A DNA stretch of 64,000 bases from Micromonospora_J zhanjiangensis (GTDB lineage Bacteria > Actinomycetota > Actinomycetes > Mycobacteriales > Micromonosporaceae). Of this stretch, positions 1 to 8,313 are shown in pieces (the first letter of the stretch is position 1; each line of letters starts with the position of its first letter). Location of the stretch: contig NZ_JBHSBN010000028.1 in assembly GCF_042650605.1 (NCBI RefSeq), positions 1 through 64,000 on the forward strand. The letters run 5' to 3'. The notes below the pieces were generated by a model, which saw only the letters and a list, made by a program, of their open reading frames with translations, had not been told where the DNA came from and ran no database searches. A program made the position numbers and the translations under genes.

Positions 1-1
1 C

Positions 2-268
2 CCCTGCGGAGCAGCCCACGACCGAGACGTCAACGCCGCCATCAACATCAAGGCCGCCGGACAGGCGGACTTCAACGACCGCGGAGCGCACATAAGACCA
101 GGACTCGTCCCGGCAGCGCGCAGTGAAGCGGTAACCCACCCGCACGTTGCGCCATCCACGCGCAGCGTGGAGGGAATCCTCGTCCTGCAGGGCGAGGAGG
201 ATGTCAACTGCTGGCCATCGTGGACGAGATGGTCCGGCAGGGCGTCGACCCGCGGCGCACGTCGCTGA
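2..268 (+). mobile_element. tnpB: 3' end of an IS200/IS605-type tnpB (partial, right end of element)
   Basis: The frame opens outside the window and starts with C-G-A-A-H-D-R-D-V-N-A-A-I-N-I-K. This is the last zinc-ribbon cysteine plus the DRDxNAAxNI signature of the RuvC III region of TnpB/OrfB proteins. The tail ends near 'LQGEEDVN', a C-terminus I associate with actinobacterial TnpB. The frame then runs out of the element into the disrupted ligase gene and stops at 266-268. The element end is probably near 207, after GTCAA(C). A hairpin (CTCGTCC/GGGCGAG, 178-195) sits just inside it, and a second (CCACGC/GCGTGG) lies around 158-172. In this family the 3' end of tnpB also encodes the guide RNA scaffold, so the guide would be the first bases after about 207. 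The exact end is inferred. Confidence 0.8.
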
Positions 269-942
269 AGGTGGGCATCTTCGGCGCCGAGCCGTGGACC
301 GAGGACATGAGACGGGAGATCGAGCACCGGCTGGACATGCACGCGGTGGACATCTACGGACTGTCCGAGGTGATGGGGCCGGGAGTTGCCAACGAGTGCG
401 TGGAGACCAAGGACGGGCTGCACATCTGGGAGGACCACTTCTATCCCGAGGTGATCGACCCGGCCACCGGCGAGGTGCTGCCGGACGGCGAACCGGGCGA
501 GTTGGTGATCACCTCGCTGACCAAGCAGGCCATGCCGGTGATCCGTTACCGGACCCGGGACCTGACCCGCCTGCTGCCCGGCACCGCCCGCCCGATGCGC
601 CGGATCGAGAAGATCACCGGACGCACCGACGACATGATCATCCTGCGCGGGGTCAACCTCTTCCCGACCCAGATCGAGGAGCTGATCCTGCGTACCCCGC
701 AGTTGTCCCCGCACTTCCAGTGCGTGCTGTCCCGGCAGGGCCGGATGGACACGATGACCGTCCGGGTGGAGCGGCGGGTCGAGGCCGAGCCGGCGGCGGC
801 CGACCGGGCCGGCGCCGACCTGGCCGAACTGGTGAAGAACACGATCGGGGTCAGCGTGGCGGTGCGGGTCGTCGAGCCGGACGACGTCGAACGCTCGCTC
901 GGCAAGATGCGCCGCATCGTCGACCGACGCGCCGGCGACTGA
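208..942 (+). pseudogene. paaK: Phenylacetate-CoA ligase (PaaK-type), 5'-interrupted by the IS element
   Basis: This is the C-terminal half of an adenylate-forming CoA ligase. It shows the block ending IYGLSEVMGPGVA, then CVETKDGLHIWEDHFYPE, a YRTRDLTR segment, and the C-terminal domain containing GRTDDMIILRGVNLFPTQIEE. Full-length PaaK is about 430-440 residues; about 245 remain. The preserved reading starts at LLAIVDEMVRQGVDPR, exactly where the IS200/IS605 right end stops. In intact homologues a PSYML-like stretch precedes this point, so the element was probably inserted into the gene. The 5' half, if it survives, lies beyond the left edge. A GTG at 220 could start a fragment, but without the N-terminal adenylation domain it should be inactive. 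The intact enzyme would make phenylacetyl-CoA. Confidence 0.8.
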
Positions 943-960
943 CCGCCGCCCGCTCCGCGT

Positions 961-1090
961 CCCACCCGGTCGTGCGGGGCACCAGCGGACCGTCCGCCGC
1001 ACCGATCAGTGCCCGCAGTTCGGGCGCCCAGTCGGCGAACTCGGCCAGCAGGACGGCCCTGGCCGGGCCGGGGTGGCGTCGCGATTCGGA
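961..1090 (-). pseudogene. Remnant of an FAD-dependent monooxygenase-like gene
   Basis: Read on the minus strand, about 40 codons give VLLAEFADWAPELRALIGAA followed by DGPLVPR. This resembles a segment in the middle of FAD-dependent monooxygenases of the TetX/PHBH type (usually 'LL.EF.gWhP.l..Li...'). No start, FAD-binding motif or matching 3' part is nearby, so this is a gene scar. The assignment comes from memory of the family and is tentative. Confidence 0.35.
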
Positions 1091-1128
1091 CGAACATGTT
1101 CGTCGGTTGGGAAGTGGGGAGGGGAAAA

Positions 1129-1166
1129 GATCCGGTCCCGTGGGTGACCACCCACGGGACCGGATC
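1129..1166. terminator. Strong hairpin terminator after the cellulase gene
   Basis: This is a perfect inverted repeat with arms GATCCGGTCCCGTGGGT / ACCCACGGGACCGGATC and a GACC loop. It lies 35 bp beyond the stop of the minus-strand cellulase gene and has a G/A-rich stretch on its left side. It probably ends the cellulase transcript and also blocks read-through from the left. Confidence 0.8.
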
Positions 1167-1200
1167 CGACGCCGCCGCCCGGGACACCCGGGCGCCCAGG

Positions 1201-3477
1201 TCAGGGCAGGCGGCCCTGGGCGTCACCGTTGTCCTGGTCGGCGACGAAGGCCGCCACCCAGGACAGCGCCGAGTTCCAGTTGATCGCCAGTTCGTTGGTC
1301 GACCAGGACTCGATGTCGTCGATGTAGCAGAACTGCGGCGCGCAGCCGGCCAGCTTCTGCTGGGCCAGCGGGTCCTGGATCCCCGAGTTGGCGCCGCCCG
1401 CGACGGTGCCGCGCGGCGGGTTCGGCAGGCTGGCGTCGAGCTGGTGGGAGTACCAGCGGCTGTGCTGGTTGTGCGACGCGACCTCGCCGTACCCGGTGAT
1501 GTACGACTGGTTGAGCGCGTTGCGCCCGAGCAGGTAGTCCATCGTGCCCAGCACCGCGGCCCGGTAGGTGTTCTTCCCGGTCAGGTCGAACGCCGTGGCC
1601 AGCACCACCGCGTTGTTCAGGATCGAGCTGTTCGACCCCCACTCCCATCGGTTGCCGGTCGGCGCGTACGGCACGCCGTAGGGGTGCGCGGCGGCGGTGG
1701 CGAGGTAACCGTCGGCACCCCGTACCACCGAGGCGCGGACCCGGTCCCGGTCCGGCAGCCGGCTGGGCAGCACCGCCAGGTCGAGCCGGCCCAACGCGGC
1801 GACGCTGCCCCAGCTGAACCCGCCGGGCGTGAAGATGTCGGCGGTGTGCAGCGGCGAGGCCAGCACGTAGTCCCGGTACTCCGTGGCGCCCGTGCTGAGG
1901 TAGAGTTCGGCGGCGGCCCAGTAGAACTCGTCGCTGACGTCGCCGTCGTCGTAGGTGCCGCCGCCGGTGCCGTCGGCCGGACTGGCGTACACCGCCGGGT
2001 GCGCCTTGGCCGCCGTCCAGGCCGCCTTGGCCGCCGCCAGGTTGCGGGCCGCGAAGGCCCGGTCGTACGGCAGCCACACCCGGGCCGCCTGGGCCGCGGT
2101 GGCCGCCAGGTTGAGGGTCGCGGCGGTCGACGGCGGGTGCAGCTCGCGCTTCTTGCCGTCCAGGTGGGGCAGCAGCGGCAGCCCGGTCCAGGTGTCGTCG
2201 TGCACCTTGTGGTGCGCCATCCCGGCCAGTGGCTGACCGGCCGGCACCTGCATCTTGAGCAGGAACTCCTGCTCCCAGCGGGCCTCGTCCAGGATGTCCG
2301 GCACCTTGTTGTGGCTCTCCGGCACGGCCAGCGTGCCGTCCCACAGCTTCCACGGCTCGCCGGTGCGGGCCAGCAGCGAGCGCTCGTACTCGCTCATCAG
2401 TTGGTGGACGGCGATGCCGCCGTTCACCACGTACTTGCCGTGGTCGCCGGCGTCGTACCAGCCGCCGGAGACGTCCAGCCGGTAGTCGCAGACCCCCGGC
2501 TGGCACGGTACGTCGGTGTCGCCCTGGTTCGGGGCCACCCCGACGTGCCCGGCCGGCCGGCCGTATCCGGGCCGCAGGTCGTCCCGGATGGCGACGCCGC
2601 TGCGCTGCGGGTAGAACACCTTCAGGGCGTCCGTGCGCAGCGACTCGTAGAAGTCGCTGCGGATGTCGAACGGCCGGCTGGTCTCGCCGTCGGCGACCAG
2701 CGTGTAACCGCTGCCGACCCGGGTGTACGACCCGAAGTTGATGGTCTGCACGTTCTGCCCGGAGGACTGGTCGACGCCGCGCGGGGTGGTCCGGCCGCTG
2801 GCGACGACCGCGCCGGCGCCGTTGCGCAGCTGCCAGGGCAGGGCGGTGGTGGCCTCGGTGACCAGGGTCGCGGCCTTCGGACCCTTGGGCAGGTAGCCGA
2901 CCTGGTTGACCCGCACCCGCGGTCCGGTGTCCGGCTGGTAGACGTCCGGCGGGGCGCCCCCGGTCAGCGAGACGTCGTCCAGGCAGAACCGCCAGTCCGT
3001 GGCGGCGCCGCCGATCTGGAAGGCGACCTGCGCGTTGGGCAGATCGACCGGCGAGGTGAAGGTGTATGAGTAGACGTCGCCGGAGACGCTCACCGACGGG
3101 TTCGCCGCGAGGTACTGGGTGTACGGGTCGACCGGCAGTTGGACCAGGGCCTTGACCACCCGGCCGGGGCTGGCCGAGGCGAAGAACGAGAACTTGTACG
3201 TCTCCCCGGCGACCAGCCGGATGTCGTTCTGCCCGATGATCGCGTCCCAGGGGTTGACCGTCCCGCCCGGCACGTCCGTGCACAGGCGCCCGCCGGTCGC
3301 GTCGAGGGTGAGGTTGCCGGTGCCCCACCAGGGGGCGGAACCGTTGTCGAAGGTGCCGTTGACGATCTGCTCCGGGCCGTCGGCCCGGGCGGGTGCGCCG
3401 GTGAGGCCGGCCGCGACGAGCGCCACCGTCGCGGCGAGCGCGAGTCGGCTACCACGCCGTGCGGATCCTGGAAACAC
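1201..3477 (-). CDS. Secreted endoglucanase, glycoside hydrolase family 9 with CBM4
   Basis: This is an exported cellulase of 758 residues that hydrolyses beta-1,4-glucan. Order: signal peptide (1-32, ending APARA), a CBM4-like cellulose-binding domain (about 36-175, starting EQIVNGTFDNGSAPWW), the GH9 immunoglobulin-like module (about 190-275), and a GH9 (alpha/alpha)6 catalytic domain to the end. Catalytic signatures are visible: WYDAGDHGKYV near residue 341 (the two Asp), SRWYSHQLD near 676 (His), and TNELAINWN near 729 (proton-donor Glu). The GTG at 3477 is chosen because AAAGGA lies at a good distance upstream; an in-frame ATG at 3522 would add 15 residues before the signal. It has its own promoter and a CebR-type operator at 3546-3559, which suggests induction by cello-oligosaccharides. 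Confidence 0.93.
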   Translation of the reverse strand: MFPGSARRGSRLALAATVALVAAGLTGAPARADGPEQIVNGTFDNGSAPWWGTGNLTLDATGGRLCTDVPGGTVNPWDAIIGQNDIRLVAGETYKFSFFASASPGRVVKALVQLPVDPYTQYLAANPSVSVSGDVYSYTFTSPVDLPNAQVAFQIGGAATDWRFCLDDVSLTGGAPPDVYQPDTGPRVRVNQVGYLPKGPKAATLVTEATTALPWQLRNGAGAVVASGRTTPRGVDQSSGQNVQTINFGSYTRVGSGYTLVADGETSRPFDIRSDFYESLRTDALKVFYPQRSGVAIRDDLRPGYGRPAGHVGVAPNQGDTDVPCQPGVCDYRLDVSGGWYDAGDHGKYVVNGGIAVHQLMSEYERSLLARTGEPWKLWDGTLAVPESHNKVPDILDEARWEQEFLLKMQVPAGQPLAGMAHHKVHDDTWTGLPLLPHLDGKKRELHPPSTAATLNLAATAAQAARVWLPYDRAFAARNLAAAKAAWTAAKAHPAVYASPADGTGGGTYDDGDVSDEFYWAAAELYLSTGATEYRDYVLASPLHTADIFTPGGFSWGSVAALGRLDLAVLPSRLPDRDRVRASVVRGADGYLATAAAHPYGVPYAPTGNRWEWGSNSSILNNAVVLATAFDLTGKNTYRAAVLGTMDYLLGRNALNQSYITGYGEVASHNQHSRWYSHQLDASLPNPPRGTVAGGANSGIQDPLAQQKLAGCAPQFCYIDDIESWSTNELAINWNSALSWVAAFVADQDNGDAQGRLP

Positions 3478-3545
3478 GCCGGGGTCCTTTCGGAGGGCGG
3501 AATGGAGTGTGGAACCGGCCACCCGGGAGGCGTGGCCGAGATCGA

Positions 3546-3559
3546 TGGAAGCGCTCCCA
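3546..3559 (-). promoter_or_regulatory. CebR-type operator of the GH9 gene
   Basis: The gene-strand sequence TGGGAGCGCTTCCA differs at one base from the known Streptomyces CebR palindrome TGGGAGCGCTCCCA. It lies about 20 bp downstream of the inferred -10 box and about 70 bp before the GTG. CebR is a LacI-family repressor released by cellobiose or cellotriose; its gene is not in this window. Confidence 0.85.
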
Positions 3560-3576
3560 ACTGCGATGTGCCCGTG

Positions 3577-3605
3577 ATGTTGTCAGCCTGTTTCACGCAT
3601 GTCAA
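3577..3605 (-). promoter_or_regulatory. Housekeeping-type promoter of the GH9 gene
   Basis: On the minus strand TTGACA (3605-3600) is separated by 17 bp from CAACAT (3582-3577). Transcription should begin near 3570, so the CebR-type operator would act as a roadblock just downstream of the start. Confidence 0.6.
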
Positions 3606-3619
3606 TGCATTGGTATCGC

Positions 3620-3633
3620 CGATCCGCGGATCG
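3620..3633. promoter_or_regulatory. Palindrome CGATCCGCGGATCG in the cellulase/MFS intergenic region
   Basis: This is a perfect 14-bp palindrome about 75 bp before the MFS exporter start and upstream of the cellulase -35 box. It could be an operator for the exporter. No regulator gene is adjacent. Confidence 0.4.
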
Positions 3634-3708
3634 GGTTGTCGGACCGCCGGACTAGGCTGTGAGGCCGACAAGAACCTGAGAATTCGTCACCACAGCGGGG
3701 GGAAATCC

Positions 3709-5292
3709 GTGTCCGGCCCAACGGCCGCACCGTCCGACAAGATCGACGGAGCGGTACTGAAGATCGCGGGCGTCGTCGTCCTCGGCGCCATCATGTCCAT
3801 CCTCGACATCACCGTCGTCAGCGTCGCGCTGCCGACCTTCCAGAGCGAGTTCACCGCGACCTACGCGCAGGTCGCCTGGACGATGACCGGCTACACGCTG
3901 GCCCTCGCCACGGTGATCCCACTCAGCGGCTGGGCCGCCGACCGGTTCGGCACCAAGCGGCTCTACATGCTGGCGCTGCTGCTGTTCACCGCCGGGTCGG
4001 CCGCGTGCGCCACCGCCGACTCGATCGAGCAGTTGATCGGCTACCGGGTCCTGCAGGGACTCGGTGGCGGCATGCTGATGCCGCTCGGCATGACCATCAT
4101 GACCCGGGCCGCGGGCCCGCACCGGATCGGCCGCCTGATGGCGATCCTGGGCATCCCGATGCTGCTCGGTCCGATCGCCGGCCCGATCCTGGGCGGCTGG
4201 CTGATCGACACGGCCAGCTGGCACTGGATCTTCCTGATCAACGTGCCGATCGGCGTGCTGGCCCTGGTCTACGCCCTGCTCGCGCTCCCCAAGGACACCC
4301 CCGAGCCGACCGAGTCGTTCGACTTCCTCGGCATGCTGATGCTGTCGCCGGGACTCGCGCTGTTCCTGTTCGGCGTCTCCTCGCTGCCGGAGACCGGCAC
4401 CATCACCGCCACCAAGGTGTGGGCCACCATGCTGGTCGGCGGACTGCTGGTGATCGGCTTCGTGATCTACTCGTTCAAGCCCCGGCACCCGCTGCTGGAC
4501 CTGCGGTTGTTCCGCAACCCGCGGCTGACCGTGGCGGCCGTGTCGATGTTCGTCTTCATCATCGCCTTCATGGGGGCCGGCCTGCTGTTCCCGAGCTACT
4601 TCCTGCAGGTGCGCGGCGAGTCGACGCTGGCCGCCGGCCTGCTGATCGCCCCGCAGGGCATCGGCGCGATGATCACCATGCCGATCGCCGGCACCCTGGC
4701 CGACCGCGTGCCGGTGGGCCGGACCGTGCCGTTCGCCCTGCTGCTCATCGCCGCCGGGTTCTTCACCTTCACCCAGGTCGACGCGGACACGTCCTACCTG
4801 CTGCTGTGCGGCTCGCTGTTCGTGATGGGGCTCGGCATGGGCGGCACCATGATGCCGATCATGACGTCGGCGCTCAAGTCGCTCAGCGGTCCCGAGGTGG
4901 CCCGCGGGTCGACCCTGGTGAACATCCTGCAGCAGATCGGCTCGTCGATCGGCGCCGCGGTGATGTCGGTGATCCTGACCAGCCGGCTGAACGGATCGGC
5001 GGCCATCCCGGGCGCGGTCGACCCGAGCACCGGAAAGCCGGTCACCGAGGCCGGGCTGGCCATCGCCGTGCAGCAGAAGCCCGAACTGGCCAAGCAGTTC
5101 CCGGTCCCGCCCGGGATGATCGAGAAGGGGCTGCAGTTCGCCGCCGACTCCTTCGCCACGACCTTCTGGGTCGGGTTCGCCCTGGTGCTGGCGACGTTCA
5201 TCCCGGTCGCGTTCCTGTCCCGCCGGCGCGAGGAGCCCCCGGCCGGCGAGCGGCCGGACGGGTCGGAGCAGGTTCCGGTCCTGGTGCACTGA
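3709..5292 (+). CDS. MFS drug exporter, DHA2 (EmrB/QacA) family
   Basis: This is an integral membrane drug:proton antiporter of 527 residues with about 14 hydrophobic segments, typical of the DHA2 family. Early in the protein it has LDITVVSVALP (TM1, motif D1-like) and the loop-2 motif GWAADRFGTKR (motif A). The antiporter motif-C region reads GIPMLLGPIAGPILGGWLID, followed by WHWIFLINVPIG, which is highly typical of EmrB-like pumps. The start is the GTG at 3709, preceded by GGGGGG; the open frame extends upstream but lacks membrane-protein character there. The gene diverges from the cellulase and is followed by a strong terminator. The substrate cannot be read from sequence. Confidence 0.92.
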   Translation: MSGPTAAPSDKIDGAVLKIAGVVVLGAIMSILDITVVSVALPTFQSEFTATYAQVAWTMTGYTLALATVIPLSGWAADRFGTKRLYMLALLLFTAGSAACATADSIEQLIGYRVLQGLGGGMLMPLGMTIMTRAAGPHRIGRLMAILGIPMLLGPIAGPILGGWLIDTASWHWIFLINVPIGVLALVYALLALPKDTPEPTESFDFLGMLMLSPGLALFLFGVSSLPETGTITATKVWATMLVGGLLVIGFVIYSFKPRHPLLDLRLFRNPRLTVAAVSMFVFIIAFMGAGLLFPSYFLQVRGESTLAAGLLIAPQGIGAMITMPIAGTLADRVPVGRTVPFALLLIAAGFFTFTQVDADTSYLLLCGSLFVMGLGMGGTMMPIMTSALKSLSGPEVARGSTLVNILQQIGSSIGAAVMSVILTSRLNGSAAIPGAVDPSTGKPVTEAGLAIAVQQKPELAKQFPVPPGMIEKGLQFAADSFATTFWVGFALVLATFIPVAFLSRRREEPPAGERPDGSEQVPVLVH

Positions 5293-5325
5293 GCGTCCCC
5301 GGGAAGACCGGCAAGACGGGAGAAC

Positions 5326-5357
5326 GCAAGGGCGGTGCCACACGGCACCGCCCTTGC
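5326..5357. terminator. Hairpin terminator after the MFS exporter
   Basis: The arms GCAAGGGCGGTGCC / GGCACCGCCCTTGC are perfectly complementary around ACAC, 34 bp after the exporter stop codon. The acetyltransferase remnant on the other strand decays into this hairpin. Confidence 0.8.
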
Positions 5358-5359
5358 CC

Positions 5360-5614
5360 GTCCGGGGCGCGCGGTACGCCGGTGGCGCCCGCCCGGGCGA
5401 CGAGGTCGCCCAGCCGCTCCGGCCGCTCCAGCGCGATCAGGGTGGGCTCACTCGTACCGTGGTAGAGCAGCGCCACCGAGTCGCGGTGTCGGTACCAGGT
5501 CGTGTACGGCCAGAAGAAGTCGTCCAGGTCGCCCAGCTCGTACGCGTGCAGGCCGGGGTCCCGACCCAGCAGTTCGGCGAGCTCCGCCCGGTCGTGCACG
5601 CTCCGTACCAGCAT
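5360..5614 (-). pseudogene. N-terminal remnant of a GNAT-family acetyltransferase
   Basis: The ATG at 5614 lies 12 bp after the stop of the upstream HTH gene. About 75 residues resemble the N-terminal domain of a two-domain GNAT protein: an ELAELLGRDPGLHAYELGDL segment, then FFWPYTTWY and LIALERPERLGDLVA. Family members of this type run to about 270 residues with the acetyl-CoA-binding fold in the second half. Here the similarity ends near 5380 and the frame runs through the MFS terminator. The catalytic domain is missing, so it should be inactive. Confidence 0.65.
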
Positions 5615-5625
5615 TCCGCTGGTCG

Positions 5626-6204
5626 TCAGTCCCGGCCGGCGGGGCCGGGCCGCCCGTCGGCGCGCAGCGCCCACACCCCCACCACGCCCACCAGCACACA
5701 GATCGCGGCCCCCGCGAGCAGGCCATGCCGCAGGCTCAGCACCGGCGTCGCGGGCCCGGTCCGGGGTGCCGATGCCCGCGGTACGCCGTCGAGGACGACG
5801 CCGCGGCGGACCGCTTGCCGGCCCGGCCTGGAGTTGTCCGACCCACCGGCGGCCGATGCCACGGCGGCCGCGGGTGGGGTGTCCGGCGAGATGCGCCCGG
5901 CGTGCACCAGGTCCCGGGTGGGCGGGTTGGGCCTCGACGGCGAGGCGATCGCGTCCCGGCTCGCGTCCGCCAACGCCCAGAGCCGGTGCACGCTGCGCAT
6001 CTCCTCGGGACTCGCGCCGCACGCCTTGGCGAAGGAGTGCACGACCCGGTAGTCGGACGGGACGCTCAGCCCGGAACAGTAGCGATGGACACTTGAGCCG
6101 CTGACCCTGGCCTGTCGACCGAGCCACTCGAAGCCCCGACCGCTGCGGTACTTGAGCATTCGAAGAAACGCAGCAAATTGATCAATATGAATGGAATCGG
6201 ACAC
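5626..6204 (-). CDS. HTH (XRE-like) protein with a C-terminal membrane segment
   Basis: The protein has 192 residues. The first about 75 form a helix-turn-helix of the actinobacterial XRE type (FLRMLKYRSGRGFEWLGRQA, then VSGSSVHRYCSGLSVP and FAKACGASPEEM). In this class the HTH is often fused to a variable tail. Here the tail is disordered (Ser/Pro/Ala-rich, about 85-150), followed by one hydrophobic helix (LLAGAAICVLVGVVGVWAL, about 160-180) and a short charged end. A membrane-tethered regulator or signalling adaptor is plausible. The GTG start at 6204 is preceded by GGGAGG. The target and signal are unknown. Confidence 0.75.
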   Translation of the reverse strand: MSDSIHIDQFAAFLRMLKYRSGRGFEWLGRQARVSGSSVHRYCSGLSVPSDYRVVHSFAKACGASPEEMRSVHRLWALADASRDAIASPSRPNPPTRDLVHAGRISPDTPPAAAVASAAGGSDNSRPGRQAVRRGVVLDGVPRASAPRTGPATPVLSLRHGLLAGAAICVLVGVVGVWALRADGRPGPAGRD

Positions 6205-6296
6205 GGATCCCTCCCCCGTGGGATCGAACACCCTGGAAGCCGTGCCAACGTATCACGCAGTAGGAAGCCGTCGAAGGCGTTCCGCGGCGGGCTCCG

Positions 6297-6334
6297 CCGG
6301 TGCGCCGCTCAGGGTTTGCTGAGCGGCGCACCGG
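6297..6334. terminator. Terminator of the amidase-transglycosylase operon
   Basis: The arms CCGGTGCGCCGCTCAG / CTGAGCGGCGCACCGG surround a short GGTTTG loop. The hairpin lies about 12 bp beyond the stop of the gene ending at 6347 and separates it from the HTH gene. Confidence 0.8.
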
Positions 6335-6346
6335 CCAGGAGATCGC

Positions 6347-7087
6347 TCAGTACCAGTGCGGCGACTGCGCCTGCCAGAACGACCACGCGGCACACGGGGT
6401 GCCGTACCGGGACTTGATGTAGTCCTCGCCCCACTCGATCTGGGTGGCCGGGTTGGTCTGCCAGTCACTGCCGGCGGCGCCCATCTTGCTGCCGGGCAGG
6501 GACTGTGGGATGCCGTACGCCCCGGAGGACGGGTTGGTGGCGTAGACCTTCCAGTTGGATTCGTGGATCCACAGCTGGTTCAGGCAGTTGAACTGGGCCG
6601 AGACGGTCCAGCCGTGCTGGACAATCTTGTTCTGCGCGGTGATCCAGACGGTCCGGGCGACGCCCATCTTGGACATCGTGTTGCCGCCCGCGATGCCGTC
6701 GGCCGTGAGTCCGTGGCCGCTCTGGTAACTGCGGACCGCGGCCGTGGTGTTCGGCCCGTAGGCGCCGTCGGCGCTGACGCCGGCGACCCGCTGCACCTCC
6801 TTGATCTTGTTGTGCAGGGCCAGCTCGGTGCGGGAGCCGTAGTCGCCGTCCTCAGCCAGGCCGTTGTCGTGCTGGAAGGACTTGACCGCGGCGGTGGTCT
6901 GCGGGCCGTACTGGCCGTCCACACCGGAGGTGGCCAGGTAGCCGATTCCCACCAGGTTCTTCTGGAGCGTGGTCGTCGAGTCCACCGCCTGGGCGGGGGT
7001 CGAGGAGACCAGTCCGGCCAGCGTCACCGTCACCAGGACGGCCAGGAGGCGGGCGACGGTTCCGGGCCTGCGGAGCAGGGATTGCAT
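6347..7087 (-). CDS. Secreted lytic-transglycosylase-like protein with two peptidoglycan-binding domains
   Basis: The protein has 246 residues and is exported by a Sec signal (1-34, ending TPAQA). It carries two PG_binding_1 modules (about 37-90 and 92-145), each with the typical 'DGxYGPxTTAAVxxxQ' pattern. The C-terminal domain (about 150-246) resembles the SLT/lysozyme-like fold of actinobacterial transglycosylases. IHESNW would hold the catalytic Glu, followed by PSSGAYGIPQSLPGSKM and WGEDYIKSRYG. It probably cleaves glycan strands in the wall of itself or of other cells. AAGGAGA precedes the ATG. It is the second gene of an operon with the amidase, 24 bp away. Confidence 0.88.
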   Translation of the reverse strand: MQSLLRRPGTVARLLAVLVTVTLAGLVSSTPAQAVDSTTTLQKNLVGIGYLATSGVDGQYGPQTTAAVKSFQHDNGLAEDGDYGSRTELALHNKIKEVQRVAGVSADGAYGPNTTAAVRSYQSGHGLTADGIAGGNTMSKMGVARTVWITAQNKIVQHGWTVSAQFNCLNQLWIHESNWKVYATNPSSGAYGIPQSLPGSKMGAAGSDWQTNPATQIEWGEDYIKSRYGTPCAAWSFWQAQSPHWY

Positions 7088-7111
7088 GATTCTCCTTACG
7101 GTAGGGGTTGA

Positions 7112-8209
7112 TCAGGCGGTCAGGCGGGCGAGCGTCCGGGGGTCGACGACGCCGTCGACCGGGAACTTGGCCCGGGTCTGGAAGGTCCGCACACCCGACT
7201 CGGTGGCCGGGCCGAACGCGCCGTCCACCGTGCCGACGGGGATGCCGGCCGCGTTGAGCTGGTTCTGCACGGCCTTGACGGCCTCGCCGGACGATCCCCG
7301 GGCCAACTGTCGATGCAGCTGGTTCCAGGTCTGCGGCCCCGCCTCGCCGTCGACGCTCGCGTGCACGCTGCTCTGGAACGTGCGGACGGCGGACTCGGTG
7401 CCGGGGCCGAACGACCCGTCGGCGATCACGGTCGCGCCGTGCGCCCGCAGCTGGTACTGCAGGGCCCGGACCCGTTCCCCGGTGGCGCCGGCGCGCAGCG
7501 TGGTCCAGGCGGCCGGCGTCGGGTCACCCCCGATCCGCGTGGCCACGTCTGCCCGCAGCCGCGGCAGCATCGCGTAGAGCTGGTCGCCCGGGCAGTCGGT
7601 GGCGTTGAAGTTGCGGTGCCCGTAGATCTGGTACGCCCGGATGCCGAACTGGGCGCAGATGTACGCGGACAGCTCGACCAGGGCGGCGTAGTGCTCCGCC
7701 CGGGGCGCCGCGGTCATGTAGTTGCCCTCGTTCTCGATCCCCACCGCGAAGTCGTTCTGGGCGTAGCAGTGCGCGCCCTGTACGTGCTCGTCGCCCCGGC
7801 GCAGCGCCTCCAGGCTGCGGTGCCGTCCCTCCAGGGCGTGCGCACCCCGGGTCAGGGTGAACTGCTGGCCGCTGTCGACCCAGCCCCGGTTCTTGATGTG
7901 GTCGTTCTGGATCGAGCGGGCGAGCGCGTACGCGTGCTGCAACGAGTAGTCGGTGCTGTTCGGCGAGTCGGTGTGGTGGATGAAGAGCTTTGTCGGCGGT
8001 TGGGGGAGCATCTGGATCGCCCCGGCCGCCGGTGTCGCCCCCCATTCCGAGGTCGGGTGGATCGTCGGGACGGGCGCCGCGAGGGCCGGCGCTCCGGCGG
8101 TGAGGACCAGACCCGATCCGAGCACCAGCCCGGCGCCGGTCGCGGCGGTCAGGCCGAGAAAGCGTCGGCGGTCGAACGCCGTCCCACCCGTGGCGGTTGT
8201 CTCCTCCAT
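7112..8209 (-). CDS. Secreted N-acetylmuramoyl-L-alanine amidase (PGRP/Amidase_2) with two PG-binding domains
   Basis: The protein has 365 residues. A twin-arginine signal (RRRFLGLTAATG, cleavage near residue 45) indicates Tat export. The amidase/PGRP domain (about 50-225) carries the zinc ligands in LFIHHTDSP, YGHRNFNATDCPGD and the Asp/Cys motif, plus a GIENEGNY segment. This predicts hydrolysis of the MurNAc-L-Ala bond. Two PG_binding_1 modules follow (about 240-300 and 305-365, each with DGxFGPxTESxVRTFQ). It is first in the operon with the transglycosylase-like gene. The region upstream (8300-8385) carries the GCTGGGA repeats shared with the neighbouring operon. Confidence 0.92.
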   Translation of the reverse strand: MEETTATGGTAFDRRRFLGLTAATGAGLVLGSGLVLTAGAPALAAPVPTIHPTSEWGATPAAGAIQMLPQPPTKLFIHHTDSPNSTDYSLQHAYALARSIQNDHIKNRGWVDSGQQFTLTRGAHALEGRHRSLEALRRGDEHVQGAHCYAQNDFAVGIENEGNYMTAAPRAEHYAALVELSAYICAQFGIRAYQIYGHRNFNATDCPGDQLYAMLPRLRADVATRIGGDPTPAAWTTLRAGATGERVRALQYQLRAHGATVIADGSFGPGTESAVRTFQSSVHASVDGEAGPQTWNQLHRQLARGSSGEAVKAVQNQLNAAGIPVGTVDGAFGPATESGVRTFQTRAKFPVDGVVDPRTLARLTA

Positions 8210-8313
8210 GCGGCAGAGCCCCTCTCTCACGAATGCACGGCCGTCGCGACGGCCGTGCCGTACGGGGGAGACCGTCATCGATGGCGGAGGCCGGGCACAA
8301 GGTCTCGACGCCG

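Noticed and set aside
1009..3069. Long plus-strand open frame (about 686 codons) opposite the cellulase
   Set aside because: It is Val/Arg/Gly/His-rich without any domain, has no ribosome binding site, and lies fully antisense to a gene with clear GH9 motifs. High GC creates such frames.
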